This document shows, piece by piece, positions 18,877 to 27,068 of a DNA stretch of 64,000 nt. How positions within the stretch are numbered: the stretch's first letter is position 1; the number at the start of each line of letters is the position of its first letter. The DNA is from Paraburkholderia sartisoli (GTDB lineage Bacteria; Pseudomonadota; Gammaproteobacteria; Burkholderiales; Burkholderiaceae): NCBI RefSeq assembly GCF_900107685.1, contig NZ_FNRQ01000002.1, forward strand, positions 620,001-684,000. Direction: 5' to 3'. Both the position numbers and the translations under genes were made by a program. The notes below the pieces were generated by a model. That model ran no database searches and was not told the DNA's origin. It saw only the letters and a program-made list of their open reading frames with translations.

Positions 18877-19281
18877 TCAGTCGTCCAGTACCGCGGATCG
18901 AAGGCCCAGGTAATCGACAAAGGGATTGAAGTCCCGGTCGCTGAACAGCAGCGAGATGCCATTCTCGATGCAGTACGTCGCGATAAGCGTATCGATGGTT
19001 TTCCGGATCGTCACGCCCTGCGCTCTCAAGGCGCGGTAATTTCGCGCAGCCTGAACAGCGTTATCAGGGCCGACAAGCGACACAACGCTCAGACGCATCG
19101 TCATCAGTTGCCTGGCGGTGTTGAATTCGGACTCGGACGAGAAGCCCTGCAACACTTCCGCCACGATCAGGTCGCCGGTCAGCAGCGCTTCCGTGCCCAG
19201 CAAGACGTCGAGTTTGTCGGTTTCTGGCGCGACCACGCCCCGAAAATAATCGATCCAGACGCTCGAATCGACAAGCGTCAT
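18877..19281 (-). CDS. vapC: VapC-type PIN-domain toxin
   Basis: The 134-residue PIN-domain ribonuclease has the N-terminal Asp motif MTLVDSSVWIDYFRG, the central acidic residue in DLIVAEVLQG, and the C-terminal Asp cluster in KTIDTLIATYC and LLFSDRDFNPF. VapC toxins cleave tRNA or rRNA when released from VapB. The ATG overlaps the vapB stop (ATGA), so the pair is coupled. All key acidic residues are present. Confidence 0.92.
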   Translation of the reverse strand: MTLVDSSVWIDYFRGVVAPETDKLDVLLGTEALLTGDLIVAEVLQGFSSESEFNTARQLMTMRLSVVSLVGPDNAVQAARNYRALRAQGVTIRKTIDTLIATYCIENGISLLFSDRDFNPFVDYLGLRSAVLDD

Positions 19282-19472
19282 CGATCCGTTCTCATCGCAT
19301 CAAGATCGCCTTCCCAATGGAGCGCCCCCCGGAACTGGCGGATCTGTTCCTGCTGTTTGAGTCGGATGATCGTCTTCAGGCCGAGTTCGACCGCCTCCCG
19401 CTTGGTCTTGATGCCGGTCGCGGCAAGCGCTTCGGCCATCAACCTGTCGTCGATTTCGATGTTGGTGCGCAT
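19278..19472 (-). CDS. vapB: VapB-type antitoxin
   Basis: The 64-residue antitoxin has an N-terminal ribbon-helix-helix (MRTNIEIDDRLMAEALAATG...KREAVELGLKTIIRL) of the type II VapB/DUF2191 group and a C-terminal toxin-neutralising tail (RGALHWEGDLDAMR). It also autoregulates the operon; a palindromic operator lies 16 bases upstream. Confidence 0.92.
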   Translation of the reverse strand: MRTNIEIDDRLMAEALAATGIKTKREAVELGLKTIIRLKQQEQIRQFRGALHWEGDLDAMRTDR

Positions 19473-19487
19473 GGCATACCTCGCAAT

Positions 19488-19513
19488 GTGTATAATTTAT
19501 TTAAATTATACAC
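19488..19513 (-). promoter_or_regulatory. vapBC promoter-operator palindrome
   Basis: A perfect 12-base inverted repeat (arm GTGTATAATTTA) with a 2-base spacer sits directly upstream of vapB. The arms contain TATAAT, so the operator overlaps a -10 box and binding of VapB would block transcription. Confidence 0.75.
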
Positions 19514-19547
19514 ATCTTCACATGCCCCGCGAGAACCCGAAAACAGC

Positions 19548-19815
19548 GAGTGGTCACCATCGATGTCCTGCGCGGCCTTCGCAACGAAGGTTTCGAGCCG
19601 TTCATGGTCTGCCAGACGCGCGTGCGCGATGAAGGCAAACGCGAGCATACGAAACACACGATCCGCTTGCGTCACGCCCAACAAGTCACCGGCCGCGAAG
19701 CTAACGAAATCATCCTGCTCAATTCCCACGACGGCACGACCAGCTACCAGATGCTCGCGGGCATGCTCCGCTTTGTCTGCCAGAACGGCATGGTCGCGGG
19801 CGACAACGTGGCGGA
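19548..19815 (+). pseudogene. DUF932 (phage/plasmid-like) gene fragment
   Basis: About 88 codons match the middle of DUF932 proteins (TIDVLRGLRNEGFEPFMVCQTRVRDEGKREHTKH and EIILLNSHDGTTSYQMLAGM). Both ends are missing: the 5' side joins vapBC upstream DNA and the 3' side stops at the IS110 remnant. DUF932 proteins are common on plasmids and integrative elements, so this marks lost island content. Confidence 0.8.
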
Positions 19816-20883
19816 TAGCGCCATAGCGCGATCACGAGACGTCGTGCCACCGCGACGATTGCAATCCGTCGGGCCCGGCGATTCGGACCCGTGCCCTGGG
19901 TGCGCTGGTTGAACCACTGCGTCAGTGCACTCTCGGGTTCGTAGCGGATCCAGGACCACGACATCTCGATCAGTAGCGCCCGCACCCGCCGGTTACCCTG
20001 TTTGCTGATGCCCTGGTCCACCTGGCTCTCGTCGCTGTCGTAGGGCTGCGGTACCAGACCGACGCACGCGCCAACCTGCCGGCGGTTGCTGAATTCCCGC
20101 CAGAAGAGTTCCAGCGCCAGTCGCGAGCCGCCAACCGGCCCGATACCGGTCAGGCGCGTGAGATGATCGACCCGGGCGCGCACCGGCGCTGGCAGGTTGA
20201 TCGAACGCGTCTTCTCCAAGGCGGCCAATTGCTGCTCGGCAAGTGCCAGTCGTTCACATTCACGTGCCAGCCGTTCGTGGAGCTCTGCTGGCAGGGGGGC
20301 GTCATCGTGACACCGGAGCTCGCCGCGGGCGAGCCGGCCGGCGAACTTCCTGCTGTCGACGTCATCCCAGCATCCGAGCGTGACCAGCAGTTTGTGCATG
20401 CAGTCGCGGTGCTGCAGCACTTCCTTCTGCAGCTGTCTGCAATCACGCATCAGATGGCGCGACGCTTCGTCCTGCAGCGACAGTCCCCGGATTGCGCGCA
20501 TCCAGGCGCGCAGGTTGATGACGAGTCTGATCGCATCGAGCCGGTCCGTCTTTGCCCGGCGTTTCTGGCGTTGAACGGGAATGCTCGCGGGATCGACGAC
20601 ATAACATTCGATCCCGCGAGCCTGCAGCGCGCGACATATCCAGAATGCGTCCTGGCCGGCTTCGCAGCTCACGACAACCCTCACGTCCGCCGGCAGCATC
20701 CACTGCTTCTTGTACTGGTCAATCAGGGCCGGCGCTGCCTACAGGCGCAGCATCGCCTGGGGTTACAGGACTGTCACGGCGGCCGTCGTGGAGTGCAACC
20801 TTCCACTTGCCAGCTGCGAGTTCAAAAGATTCCGCGAGGAAAATGTCGCCCATATCCTTCGTATCTGCCAGATCTGTGCGCAT
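19815..20883 (-). pseudogene. IS110-family transposase, broken
   Basis: The reading starts at ATG 20883 after GGAGGG (MRTDLADTKDMGDIF...KWKVALHDGRRD), then needs a frameshift near 20760 and passes an in-frame TAG at 20739-20741 before continuing in the long frame (ADVRVVVSCEAGQDAFWIC to RRIAIVAVARRLVIALWRY). The later part includes the IS110 transposase_20 domain with LTGIGPVGGSRLALELFWRE. The last dozen or so codons are lost at the junction with the DUF932 fragment. The element cannot make an active enzyme. Confidence 0.85.
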
Positions 20884-20889
20884 GATGCC

Positions 20890-21213
20890 CTCCGTTGGGC
20901 AAGCCTCAACGTGCTGAGTCTACGGCCCGGTTCGTTACCTCTCCTGCAACATAGAATCTAGTGCTTATAGGGTAGGGGTCTACCAGGATGACAATCCTAG
21001 CCGGGAGCCACCAAATCCAAACGTCAACCGATGATAAGGCCCCATTTACGGCATGATGGGATACCCTAACTGTCGACAGTTTTATACTAATGAGGTGTTG
21101 ACACTATCAAATTGCCAACATATCGTTAATCCATAGGCTCAAGCGCGCATGGACGGAGGCGCACATGTCTATATGTTTCGTAATGCTAATTACGTTTCTC
21201 ATGGACTATCGAT
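20890..21213. promoter_or_regulatory. upstream region of the cytochrome b561 operon with TGTTGACA-type boxes
   Basis: No gene is visible. At 21068-21081 there is a perfect 14-base palindrome (AACTGTCGACAGTT), and at 21096-21103 a TGTTGACA followed by TTGCCAACA at 21112-21120. The same two-box pattern occurs upstream of the GntR-GNAT gene (31026-31060), so these are candidate operators for that regulator. Confidence 0.6.
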
Positions 21214-21777
21214 ATGGACAATATTGGCTCACCCTCAACGACGCGCGTTCCGATGGCTGCGTACGACCGCCTGTCAATTCTTATTCACTGGGCAATTTTC
21301 GTCCTCGTCGTCACTGTATGCACACTCGGTTTTCTGTTTTACAAGCTCGATTACCGGACGTCTCAAGCCTACGCCAGCTATTACTATTGGCACCGCTCGC
21401 TTGGTGAAATCATCTTCGTACTGACTATATTCAGTGTTTTTCGCCGGACCACGAGGACACCTCCTCCAGAATTTCCCGATGTGCCGTGGCGTGCAACCGT
21501 TGCTCGCGTCACGAAATCGCTCCTGCTGGTGCTATTGATTCTCGTACCGGCATTCAAGCTGTGGCGGGGAGCATATGGAACCATGGGATGGACCTTTTTT
21601 GCGTGGCATATCCCCGGAATTTGGCCTCCGAATGAACCTCTCGGACGATTTTTGACCGCTGCGCACTATTACAGCGCATTGGCTCTTATTTTTCTGAGCG
21701 CCTTGCATTCGCTGGCGGCAATTTGGCATCAGTTCGTAAAACGAGATTCGTTGCTTAAGCGTATGAGTCCGCTTTAA
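21214..21777 (+). CDS. cytochrome b561-family membrane protein (copy 1)
   Basis: The 187-residue protein has four membrane helices with the His pattern of CybB-type b561 cytochromes: LIHWAIF, YYYWHRSLGE, AAHYYSALAL and ALHSLAAIWHQF. Such proteins carry two haems b and move electrons across the inner membrane, often to a periplasmic partner. The start aligns exactly in length with the paralogue at 38369-38926, which supports ATG 21214 despite a weak ribosome-binding site. It is the first gene of a cytochrome-CPC protein-binding protein operon. Confidence 0.85.
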   Translation: MDNIGSPSTTRVPMAAYDRLSILIHWAIFVLVVTVCTLGFLFYKLDYRTSQAYASYYYWHRSLGEIIFVLTIFSVFRRTTRTPPPEFPDVPWRATVARVTKSLLLVLLILVPAFKLWRGAYGTMGWTFFAWHIPGIWPPNEPLGRFLTAAHYYSALALIFLSALHSLAAIWHQFVKRDSLLKRMSPL

Positions 21778-21800
21778 ATTCACACCAAGGAGAAGATAAA

Positions 21801-22310
21801 ATGCAATTTTTCAACCATGCAATCGCTCTGAAGAAACATTTCGTTGTTGCTGGCGTCGCCGTGCTGGTGACATCGGCGGCATTCGCGGCCGAGCCTACCG
21901 TTGCGACCTTCAGTACACCAGGATGGGATACCAAATATCTCATCAAAGGGCAGGAGCCTTTCAAGATTGCGTCGCTGGCTCTGGACGTCAAGAAGAAATC
22001 GAAGGTGCTCATCCAGTTCTCCAGCGAAATCTCGTCGGAGCACGCTCAGAACTGTCCGTGCTACATGCGTGCTCTCGTCTCGATGGACGGAGGGAAGGCA
22101 CGGCCCATCAAGCGAATCAACGTGGGTAGCCCTGCCGCGCACGACATCGACAAGTACGACAACGACCGACAAAACCTGGATGGCACCACTATGTTTGACG
22201 CGGCGCCGGGCAAGCATACGTATGAACTGACGTTTCAGCAGGTCGATACGAACGGGAACGATCTCGAGATTTACTACCCCAACTTTCATGTGATCGCATT
22301 CCCAGAATGA
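21801..22310 (+). CDS. secreted CPC-motif protein, unknown function (copy 1)
   Basis: The 169-residue protein has a signal peptide (cleavage near AFA/AEP) and a mature domain with a CPC motif (NCPCYMRA), SMDGGKARPIKRINVGSP, DKYDNDRQNLD and a C-terminal EIYYPN. It is paralogous to 37842-38342, with the same motifs in the same order. I know no named family. The invariant CPC could form a disulfide or bind a metal or haem, and a neighbouring b561 cytochrome suggests a redox partner; this is inference. It starts after AAGGAG, 23 bases behind the cytochrome gene. Confidence 0.85.
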   Translation: MQFFNHAIALKKHFVVAGVAVLVTSAAFAAEPTVATFSTPGWDTKYLIKGQEPFKIASLALDVKKKSKVLIQFSSEISSEHAQNCPCYMRALVSMDGGKARPIKRINVGSPAAHDIDKYDNDRQNLDGTTMFDAAPGKHTYELTFQQVDTNGNDLEIYYPNFHVIAFPE

Positions 22311-22372
22311 TTGTTTAAGCCCGCGCTGGCAACAATCCCAGCGCATCGCAGAAAGGTCTTCAAGGAGCGGCT

Positions 22373-23230
22373 ATGATTTTCAGGAATCGACTTTCGGTCA
22401 CACTTGTCTTTTCCGTATTGTTTGCGCTATGCGGGGAATCGACCGCTGCGACTGGAGAAATTCCCGAGACGTTGAAGAAGGCAGGCACTTTGAATGTCGG
22501 CGTCAAATGCGATGCTCCTCCCGCTGCATTTCTCGACACGAATGGCAAACCAGCCGGGATAGATGTCGACTTCTCCAGATATATTTCTAGCCACGCTTTC
22601 GGCGATGCAGACAAGGTGAACTTCACCTGCGTCACATCGGCTACGCGCATACAGATGCTCGTGAGCGGAAAAGTCGACCTTGTCATAGCGACGATGTCGC
22701 CTACCGAAGAACGCAAGCGCGTCGTGGACTTTACGGACTCGACGAATTGGGGAGCCGCAGGAATTCTGATTCGCCGAGGCGACAAATATTCCCGTCTCGA
22801 TGATTTCGACGGGAAAACCATCATTTCACTGAAGGGTGGATGGCAAGCTCAATACCTGAAAAGTCACTACCCAAAGATCCATCTTGTGCTACTCGACAGC
22901 ATGAACGATGCGATCACCGCAATGCGGCAAGGGCGTGCGGATGGACTGGCCGAAGATGTCAAAGCGTTGCTGCCCACGGCTTCCAGAGACCCCGACATGG
23001 TCGTCTCTGATATCAATTACGGAATAAGCTGGGGTGCCCCCGCTGTCCGAAAAGGCGACGAGTCGCTACGCGTCTACATCAATAAGCTGATCGAGGAGGC
23101 AAGACGAGACGGCACTTTCGAAACGTCAGTCAAGAAATACACAAGTGGGCCTCTGCAAGAAGCTGTGCTTCGAGGATACCTCCGGCCTGCCCCTGACGGC
23201 AGCACGCCGCAAAATTCTATCTTGAAGTAG
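22373..23230 (+). CDS. family 3 solute-binding protein (polar/amino-acid type)
   Basis: The 285-residue periplasmic binding protein has a signal peptide, then TLNVGVKCDAPPAAFLDTNGKPAGIDVD, the typical start of amino-acid-type SBPs, and the DLVIATMSPTEERKRVVDFTDS motif in the hinge region. AAGGAG precedes ATG 22373. It lies 62 bases behind the CPC gene and probably feeds the permease/ATPase operon at 28754-30873, from which it is now separated by aldehyde dehydrogenase, porin and an IS66. Confidence 0.88.
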   Translation: MIFRNRLSVTLVFSVLFALCGESTAATGEIPETLKKAGTLNVGVKCDAPPAAFLDTNGKPAGIDVDFSRYISSHAFGDADKVNFTCVTSATRIQMLVSGKVDLVIATMSPTEERKRVVDFTDSTNWGAAGILIRRGDKYSRLDDFDGKTIISLKGGWQAQYLKSHYPKIHLVLLDSMNDAITAMRQGRADGLAEDVKALLPTASRDPDMVVSDINYGISWGAPAVRKGDESLRVYINKLIEEARRDGTFETSVKKYTSGPLQEAVLRGYLRPAPDGSTPQNSILK

Positions 23231-23359
23231 CTCTTTCGCCACAGCGCTGGGACTCGTTACCACGACGTCCCATCTACTCCCATCGCCTCGTCCGTTCGCT
23301 GGCAGTATATTTAGTATACCAAACTATTTGACACGAAGTTGTTTATTATGAGGAATTCT

Positions 23360-24787
23360 ATGAGCAACATTGAGGTGATAAATCCCTTCAGCGGAGACGT
23401 CGTCTTCTCCGAGGAGTCGGAGAGTCTGGAAGAAATCAGTTCCAAAATATCGCGACTGAGAGCGGCGAACATAGCATGGTCGTCCCTGAGCGTGCATGCC
23501 CGCGCAGAACTGATCCGAAATGCCCTCAGTTACTTCCGCGAACGTCGCGACGGCATAGCATCGGCAATAACCTCAGAAGTGGGCAAACCGGTTCGAGCGG
23601 CAGCAGAAGAGCTCGATTTCATGATCGAGCGAGCGCTGGTCATGTGCACGCTGGCCGAACAAGGCGCCACGTCACCGTACGCGATTGCGGGCCGTGACGA
23701 TTTCCAGGGGCGCATGGAATATGTCTCCAAGGGAGTGGTCTACATCATCTCTCCATGGAACTACCCGCTCTTTTGCGCAATCAACGGAACAATCTGCGCC
23801 CTGTTGACTGGCAGTACCGTGCTGCTGAAACACACGACGGCGCCATCAGTCGGACGACACTTCCGAAACGCGTTTAATCAGATGGGTGGCATAGAGAATC
23901 TGCTCCTCGACGCAGTGATCGATTATCGTGCGTCGGCCCAAATCATCGAAACGTGCGACATAAACCACGTCATATTCACGGGCTCCGTGCAAGGTGGCCG
24001 CGCCATTCAAACAAGTCTTGCAAACAGGGCAAACAACGACATATCCAACCCTTTTCTGACCTACACGCTCGAGCTGGGTGGGAACGATGCGGCCTACATC
24101 GCCGAAGATGCCGATCTCGCGCATGCAGTCGAATCGACCGTGAATATCGGTCGATTGCACAATTCAGGACAGTCCTGCTGTGCAGTAAAACGCGTATTCG
24201 TCCACGAAAAGCATTACGAGTCCTATCTCGCGGCCGCGAAAGACGCAATGAACGCCCATCGCTTCGGCGATCCAACAGACCCGTCAACAACGCTTGGACC
24301 GCTCTTCAGTCGGGAACCCGCAGTGCGAATGCTCAAAAGCCTCGTCGACGATGCCCAGAAAAACGGTGCTCGCATCGTCTGCGGCGGGCACGTCGTATCC
24401 GTGGGCAAAACCCTGTTTATCGAGCCCACCCTGTTGGCCGACGTATGTGCAGATATGAATGTGATGCGTACGGAGACGTTTGGTCCCGTGCTGCCCGTAA
24501 TGCGTGTCAGTTCCGATGACGAAGCCATCCGCATGGTTTGTTCGAGCCTATACGGCCTCACATCGGCGATTTTCACGCGATGCCGAAGCCGGGCAGAACA
24601 GTTCATCACCCAGATGAATACGGGAACGGTGTTCGTCAATCGATGCAACTTCGTCGACGCCCGCCTAGGCTGGATCGGATATGGACAATCCGGCAATGGT
24701 GCCGTCTCGCTCTCTCCATTCGGACTTCAGTCAATGAGCAACCTCAAGTCCGTCAACATCGATCCGACCTATTTAAGCCAAAACTGA
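23360..24787 (+). CDS. NAD(P)-dependent aldehyde dehydrogenase
   Basis: The 475-residue enzyme has the family motifs SPWNYPLFCAINGT (cofactor site), TGSVQGGRAI, the catalytic Glu in TLELGGNDAAY and the catalytic Cys in NSGQSCCAVKRVF. The pattern is closest to succinate-semialdehyde-type dehydrogenases, but substrate cannot be fixed. ATG 23360 follows GAGGAAT; two upstream ATGs are weaker. Together with the FAD oxidase of this locus it could oxidise the aldehyde left after amine removal. Confidence 0.88.
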   Translation: MSNIEVINPFSGDVVFSEESESLEEISSKISRLRAANIAWSSLSVHARAELIRNALSYFRERRDGIASAITSEVGKPVRAAAEELDFMIERALVMCTLAEQGATSPYAIAGRDDFQGRMEYVSKGVVYIISPWNYPLFCAINGTICALLTGSTVLLKHTTAPSVGRHFRNAFNQMGGIENLLLDAVIDYRASAQIIETCDINHVIFTGSVQGGRAIQTSLANRANNDISNPFLTYTLELGGNDAAYIAEDADLAHAVESTVNIGRLHNSGQSCCAVKRVFVHEKHYESYLAAAKDAMNAHRFGDPTDPSTTLGPLFSREPAVRMLKSLVDDAQKNGARIVCGGHVVSVGKTLFIEPTLLADVCADMNVMRTETFGPVLPVMRVSSDDEAIRMVCSSLYGLTSAIFTRCRSRAEQFITQMNTGTVFVNRCNFVDARLGWIGYGQSGNGAVSLSPFGLQSMSNLKSVNIDPTYLSQN

Positions 24788-24818
24788 GCTACATCACTCT
24801 ATCAATGCCGAGGAAACA

Positions 24819-25958
24819 ATGAAACGACTCTTGACGCTGTCCATCGCCAGTACCCTGTCCATGCCGGTCTTTGCACAAAGCAGCGTCACGCTCTTCGGCA
24901 TTATCAGTGATGGATTGAACTACACCAGCAACGATGGCGGCAAGCATGCGGTACAGCTTGCAAGCGGATATATCCAGGGAACCCGCATCGGTATGCGGGG
25001 GACCGAAGATCTTGGCGGCGGCATGAAGGCCACTTTCTTTCTCGCTAACATATTCGATGTGAACAGCGGCAAACTCGCACAAGGCCTCATTTGGGGACGA
25101 CTGGCCTACGTCGGGCTCGAATCGTCGCACTTCGGCAGCGTGACTATGGGTCGACAGTATGACTCCGTCGTCGACTATGTTGCGCCGCTGACTGCGAATG
25201 GCAATTGGGGGGGCTACCTACTGGCACATCCATACGATAACGACAATACCGACACGTCGAATCGGGCAAACAACACGCTCAAATACAAAAGCGTCACTAT
25301 TTCGGGCTTCACGTTTGGCGGTACTTATAGCTTCAGCAACACACCCGGCTTCGCGGACAACAGGGAACAAAGTGTTGGCGCCAAATATTCGTATGGTCCT
25401 TTCACCATCGGTGCGGGATATCTCGACGCATCCAAGCCCGGCAATGGCACGATGGGAGCGTTGACCAATACCGACAGCATTTTCGTCGCCAATCACATGC
25501 GAACCTTCGGCGGCGGAATCAACTATGCCATTGGCGCTGCATTGCTGGGTTTCACCTACACACGTACCGATCTGGAGGACCCGGTTTCTTCCATCTATGT
25601 CGGCTCGTTGAGCCTCGCGTCAGGCGTACCCCTCACCTATTTGAGGTACGAGAATTTCGAACTGAACGGGCTCTACCAATTTACGCCTGCGTTTTCGGTC
25701 GGGGCTCAATATGTTTACACGGAGTCGTCGGAATCGAGCGCGCAGAACGATGCCAGAGTTCACTACCACACGGCTGGCGTTAGCGCAGATTACCTTCTGT
25801 CCAAGCGCACCGATGTCAACCTGCAAGGTGCGTACATGAAAGTCGGCGGAGGTACGTCTGGAACCATTCTCGATCGCGCTTATGTGCCAGGCTCTGCCGG
25901 CGTCTCGTCGAACAACCATCAGTTCGTCATTCGCCTCGGTCTGCGGCATAAATTCTGA
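24819..25958 (+). CDS. Gram-negative porin, Burkholderia type (copy 1)
   Basis: The 379-residue trimeric-type porin has a signal peptide (cleavage after VFA), the N-terminal QSSVTLFGIISDG, GTRIGMRGTEDLGGGMKA, and the C-terminal VIRLGLRHKF ending in Phe. It gives outer-membrane passage for the solute of this locus. It starts 28 bases after the aldehyde dehydrogenase with GAGGAAAC and is followed by a terminator. Confidence 0.93.
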   Translation: MKRLLTLSIASTLSMPVFAQSSVTLFGIISDGLNYTSNDGGKHAVQLASGYIQGTRIGMRGTEDLGGGMKATFFLANIFDVNSGKLAQGLIWGRLAYVGLESSHFGSVTMGRQYDSVVDYVAPLTANGNWGGYLLAHPYDNDNTDTSNRANNTLKYKSVTISGFTFGGTYSFSNTPGFADNREQSVGAKYSYGPFTIGAGYLDASKPGNGTMGALTNTDSIFVANHMRTFGGGINYAIGAALLGFTYTRTDLEDPVSSIYVGSLSLASGVPLTYLRYENFELNGLYQFTPAFSVGAQYVYTESSESSAQNDARVHYHTAGVSADYLLSKRTDVNLQGAYMKVGGGTSGTILDRAYVPGSAGVSSNNHQFVIRLGLRHKF

Positions 25959-25994
25959 TCCGCAACGATCTTCGCCCTACTTGCTCGTAGACGC

Positions 25995-26023
25995 AGCCTG
26001 CCAATCAAACGGCAGGCTTTTTT
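25995..26023 (+). terminator. Rho-independent terminator after the porin
   Basis: Stem AGCCTGCC / GGCAGGCT with an 8-base loop is followed by six T. It lies 37 bases after the porin stop. Confidence 0.88.
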
Positions 26024-26218
26024 ACATCGTGATCATGATGCGCTGTCCGCGTTTCCAAGGACAATTCGGGAAATCGATTCTCGTCCGACGCTCCGATTGC
26101 GACAGTGAGTTCCATGGGAGCCATCACACGGCTTTTTGGTAAGCGCGCAGAAATGGGCGTCTAGCACTCAGTGATCTGACCGTGCAGGCTATGTCCACTG
26201 ATTTTCAGTGGACACCTT

Positions 26219-26704
26219 ATGACAGAACAACACTCAGAAACGTCGTGCCTGAAGGTCGTCACCGTAGGCAAAGACGGCAAGCGCCGTTTTGATCGGCGGA
26301 CCAAACAGCGGCTGGTCGACGCTTGCCTCGAGCCAGGGGCGTCAGTAGCGGGGCTCGCACTCAGACACGGAGTCAATGCGAACTTGCTGCACAAATGGAT
26401 CAAGCTACACCAGCAACGGCTGGCTGGTGCTTCAACGCAGTCGCCGACGGCAGAGCCGGCATTCGTGCCGGTCGTCAGGGTCAGCGGCGAACAGGCACTC
26501 GTCGAACTCGAGTGCAGATCCGCGATATCTTCTTCGCCGGAAACGACGGCTAGTTCGCCGACGGTTCACGCGGCCCCGTCTACGTTGACGGTCCAGATGC
26601 CCAACGGCATCACGCTCAAGCTCGAATGCATCGGCAACGACGCGTCGCTGCTATCGGCCATGATCGAAACGCTGGGGCGGTGTGATGTTCCGGCTGGACG
26701 ATGA
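26219..26704 (+). CDS. tnpA: IS66 accessory protein TnpA
   Basis: The 161-residue protein has the HTH start VGKDGKRRFDRRTKQRLVDACLEPGASVAGLALRHGVNANLLHKWI, typical of IS66 OrfA, and a Gly/Thr-containing C-terminus (TLTVQMPNGITLKLE). It overlaps tnpB by about 20 bases. Confidence 0.92.
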   Translation: MTEQHSETSCLKVVTVGKDGKRRFDRRTKQRLVDACLEPGASVAGLALRHGVNANLLHKWIKLHQQRLAGASTQSPTAEPAFVPVVRVSGEQALVELECRSAISSSPETTASSPTVHAAPSTLTVQMPNGITLKLECIGNDASLLSAMIETLGRCDVPAGR

Positions 26705-27035
26705 GCTGAAGGTCTACGTGCATCGCGACGCCGTTGACTTCCGCAAGAGCATCAACGGTCTTGCAGCCATCGTCGAGCAATCGATGAAGCTCGATCCATT
26801 CGCGCGCGCGGTGTACGTGTTCAGCAATCAGCGGCGCGATCGCATCAAGATGCTGTTGTGGGACCGTAACGGATTCTGGCTCCTCATGAAGCGACTCGAG
26901 CAGGACCGCTTCGTTTGGCCGCGCAAGGAAGCCGTGCTCAAGCTGCGAACGGAGCAACTTCACTGGTTGCTCGACGGCATCGACATCGAAGCGATGCGCG
27001 CGCATCCGACGCGCTACTATCAGCGCGTGACCTGA
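26685..27035 (+). CDS. tnpB: IS66 accessory protein TnpB
   Basis: The 116-residue IS66 Orf2 protein has KVYVHRDAVDFRKSINGLAAIVE, FSNQRRDRIKMLLWDRNGFWL and a C-terminal QLHWLLDGID. ATG 26685 or GTG 26682 may start it. It is required for IS66 transposition together with TnpA and TnpC. Confidence 0.93.
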   Translation: MFRLDDELKVYVHRDAVDFRKSINGLAAIVEQSMKLDPFARAVYVFSNQRRDRIKMLLWDRNGFWLLMKRLEQDRFVWPRKEAVLKLRTEQLHWLLDGIDIEAMRAHPTRYYQRVT

Positions 27036-27068
27036 AACGCGAGCCAGCATCGCTGGTCTAATCCGGCG

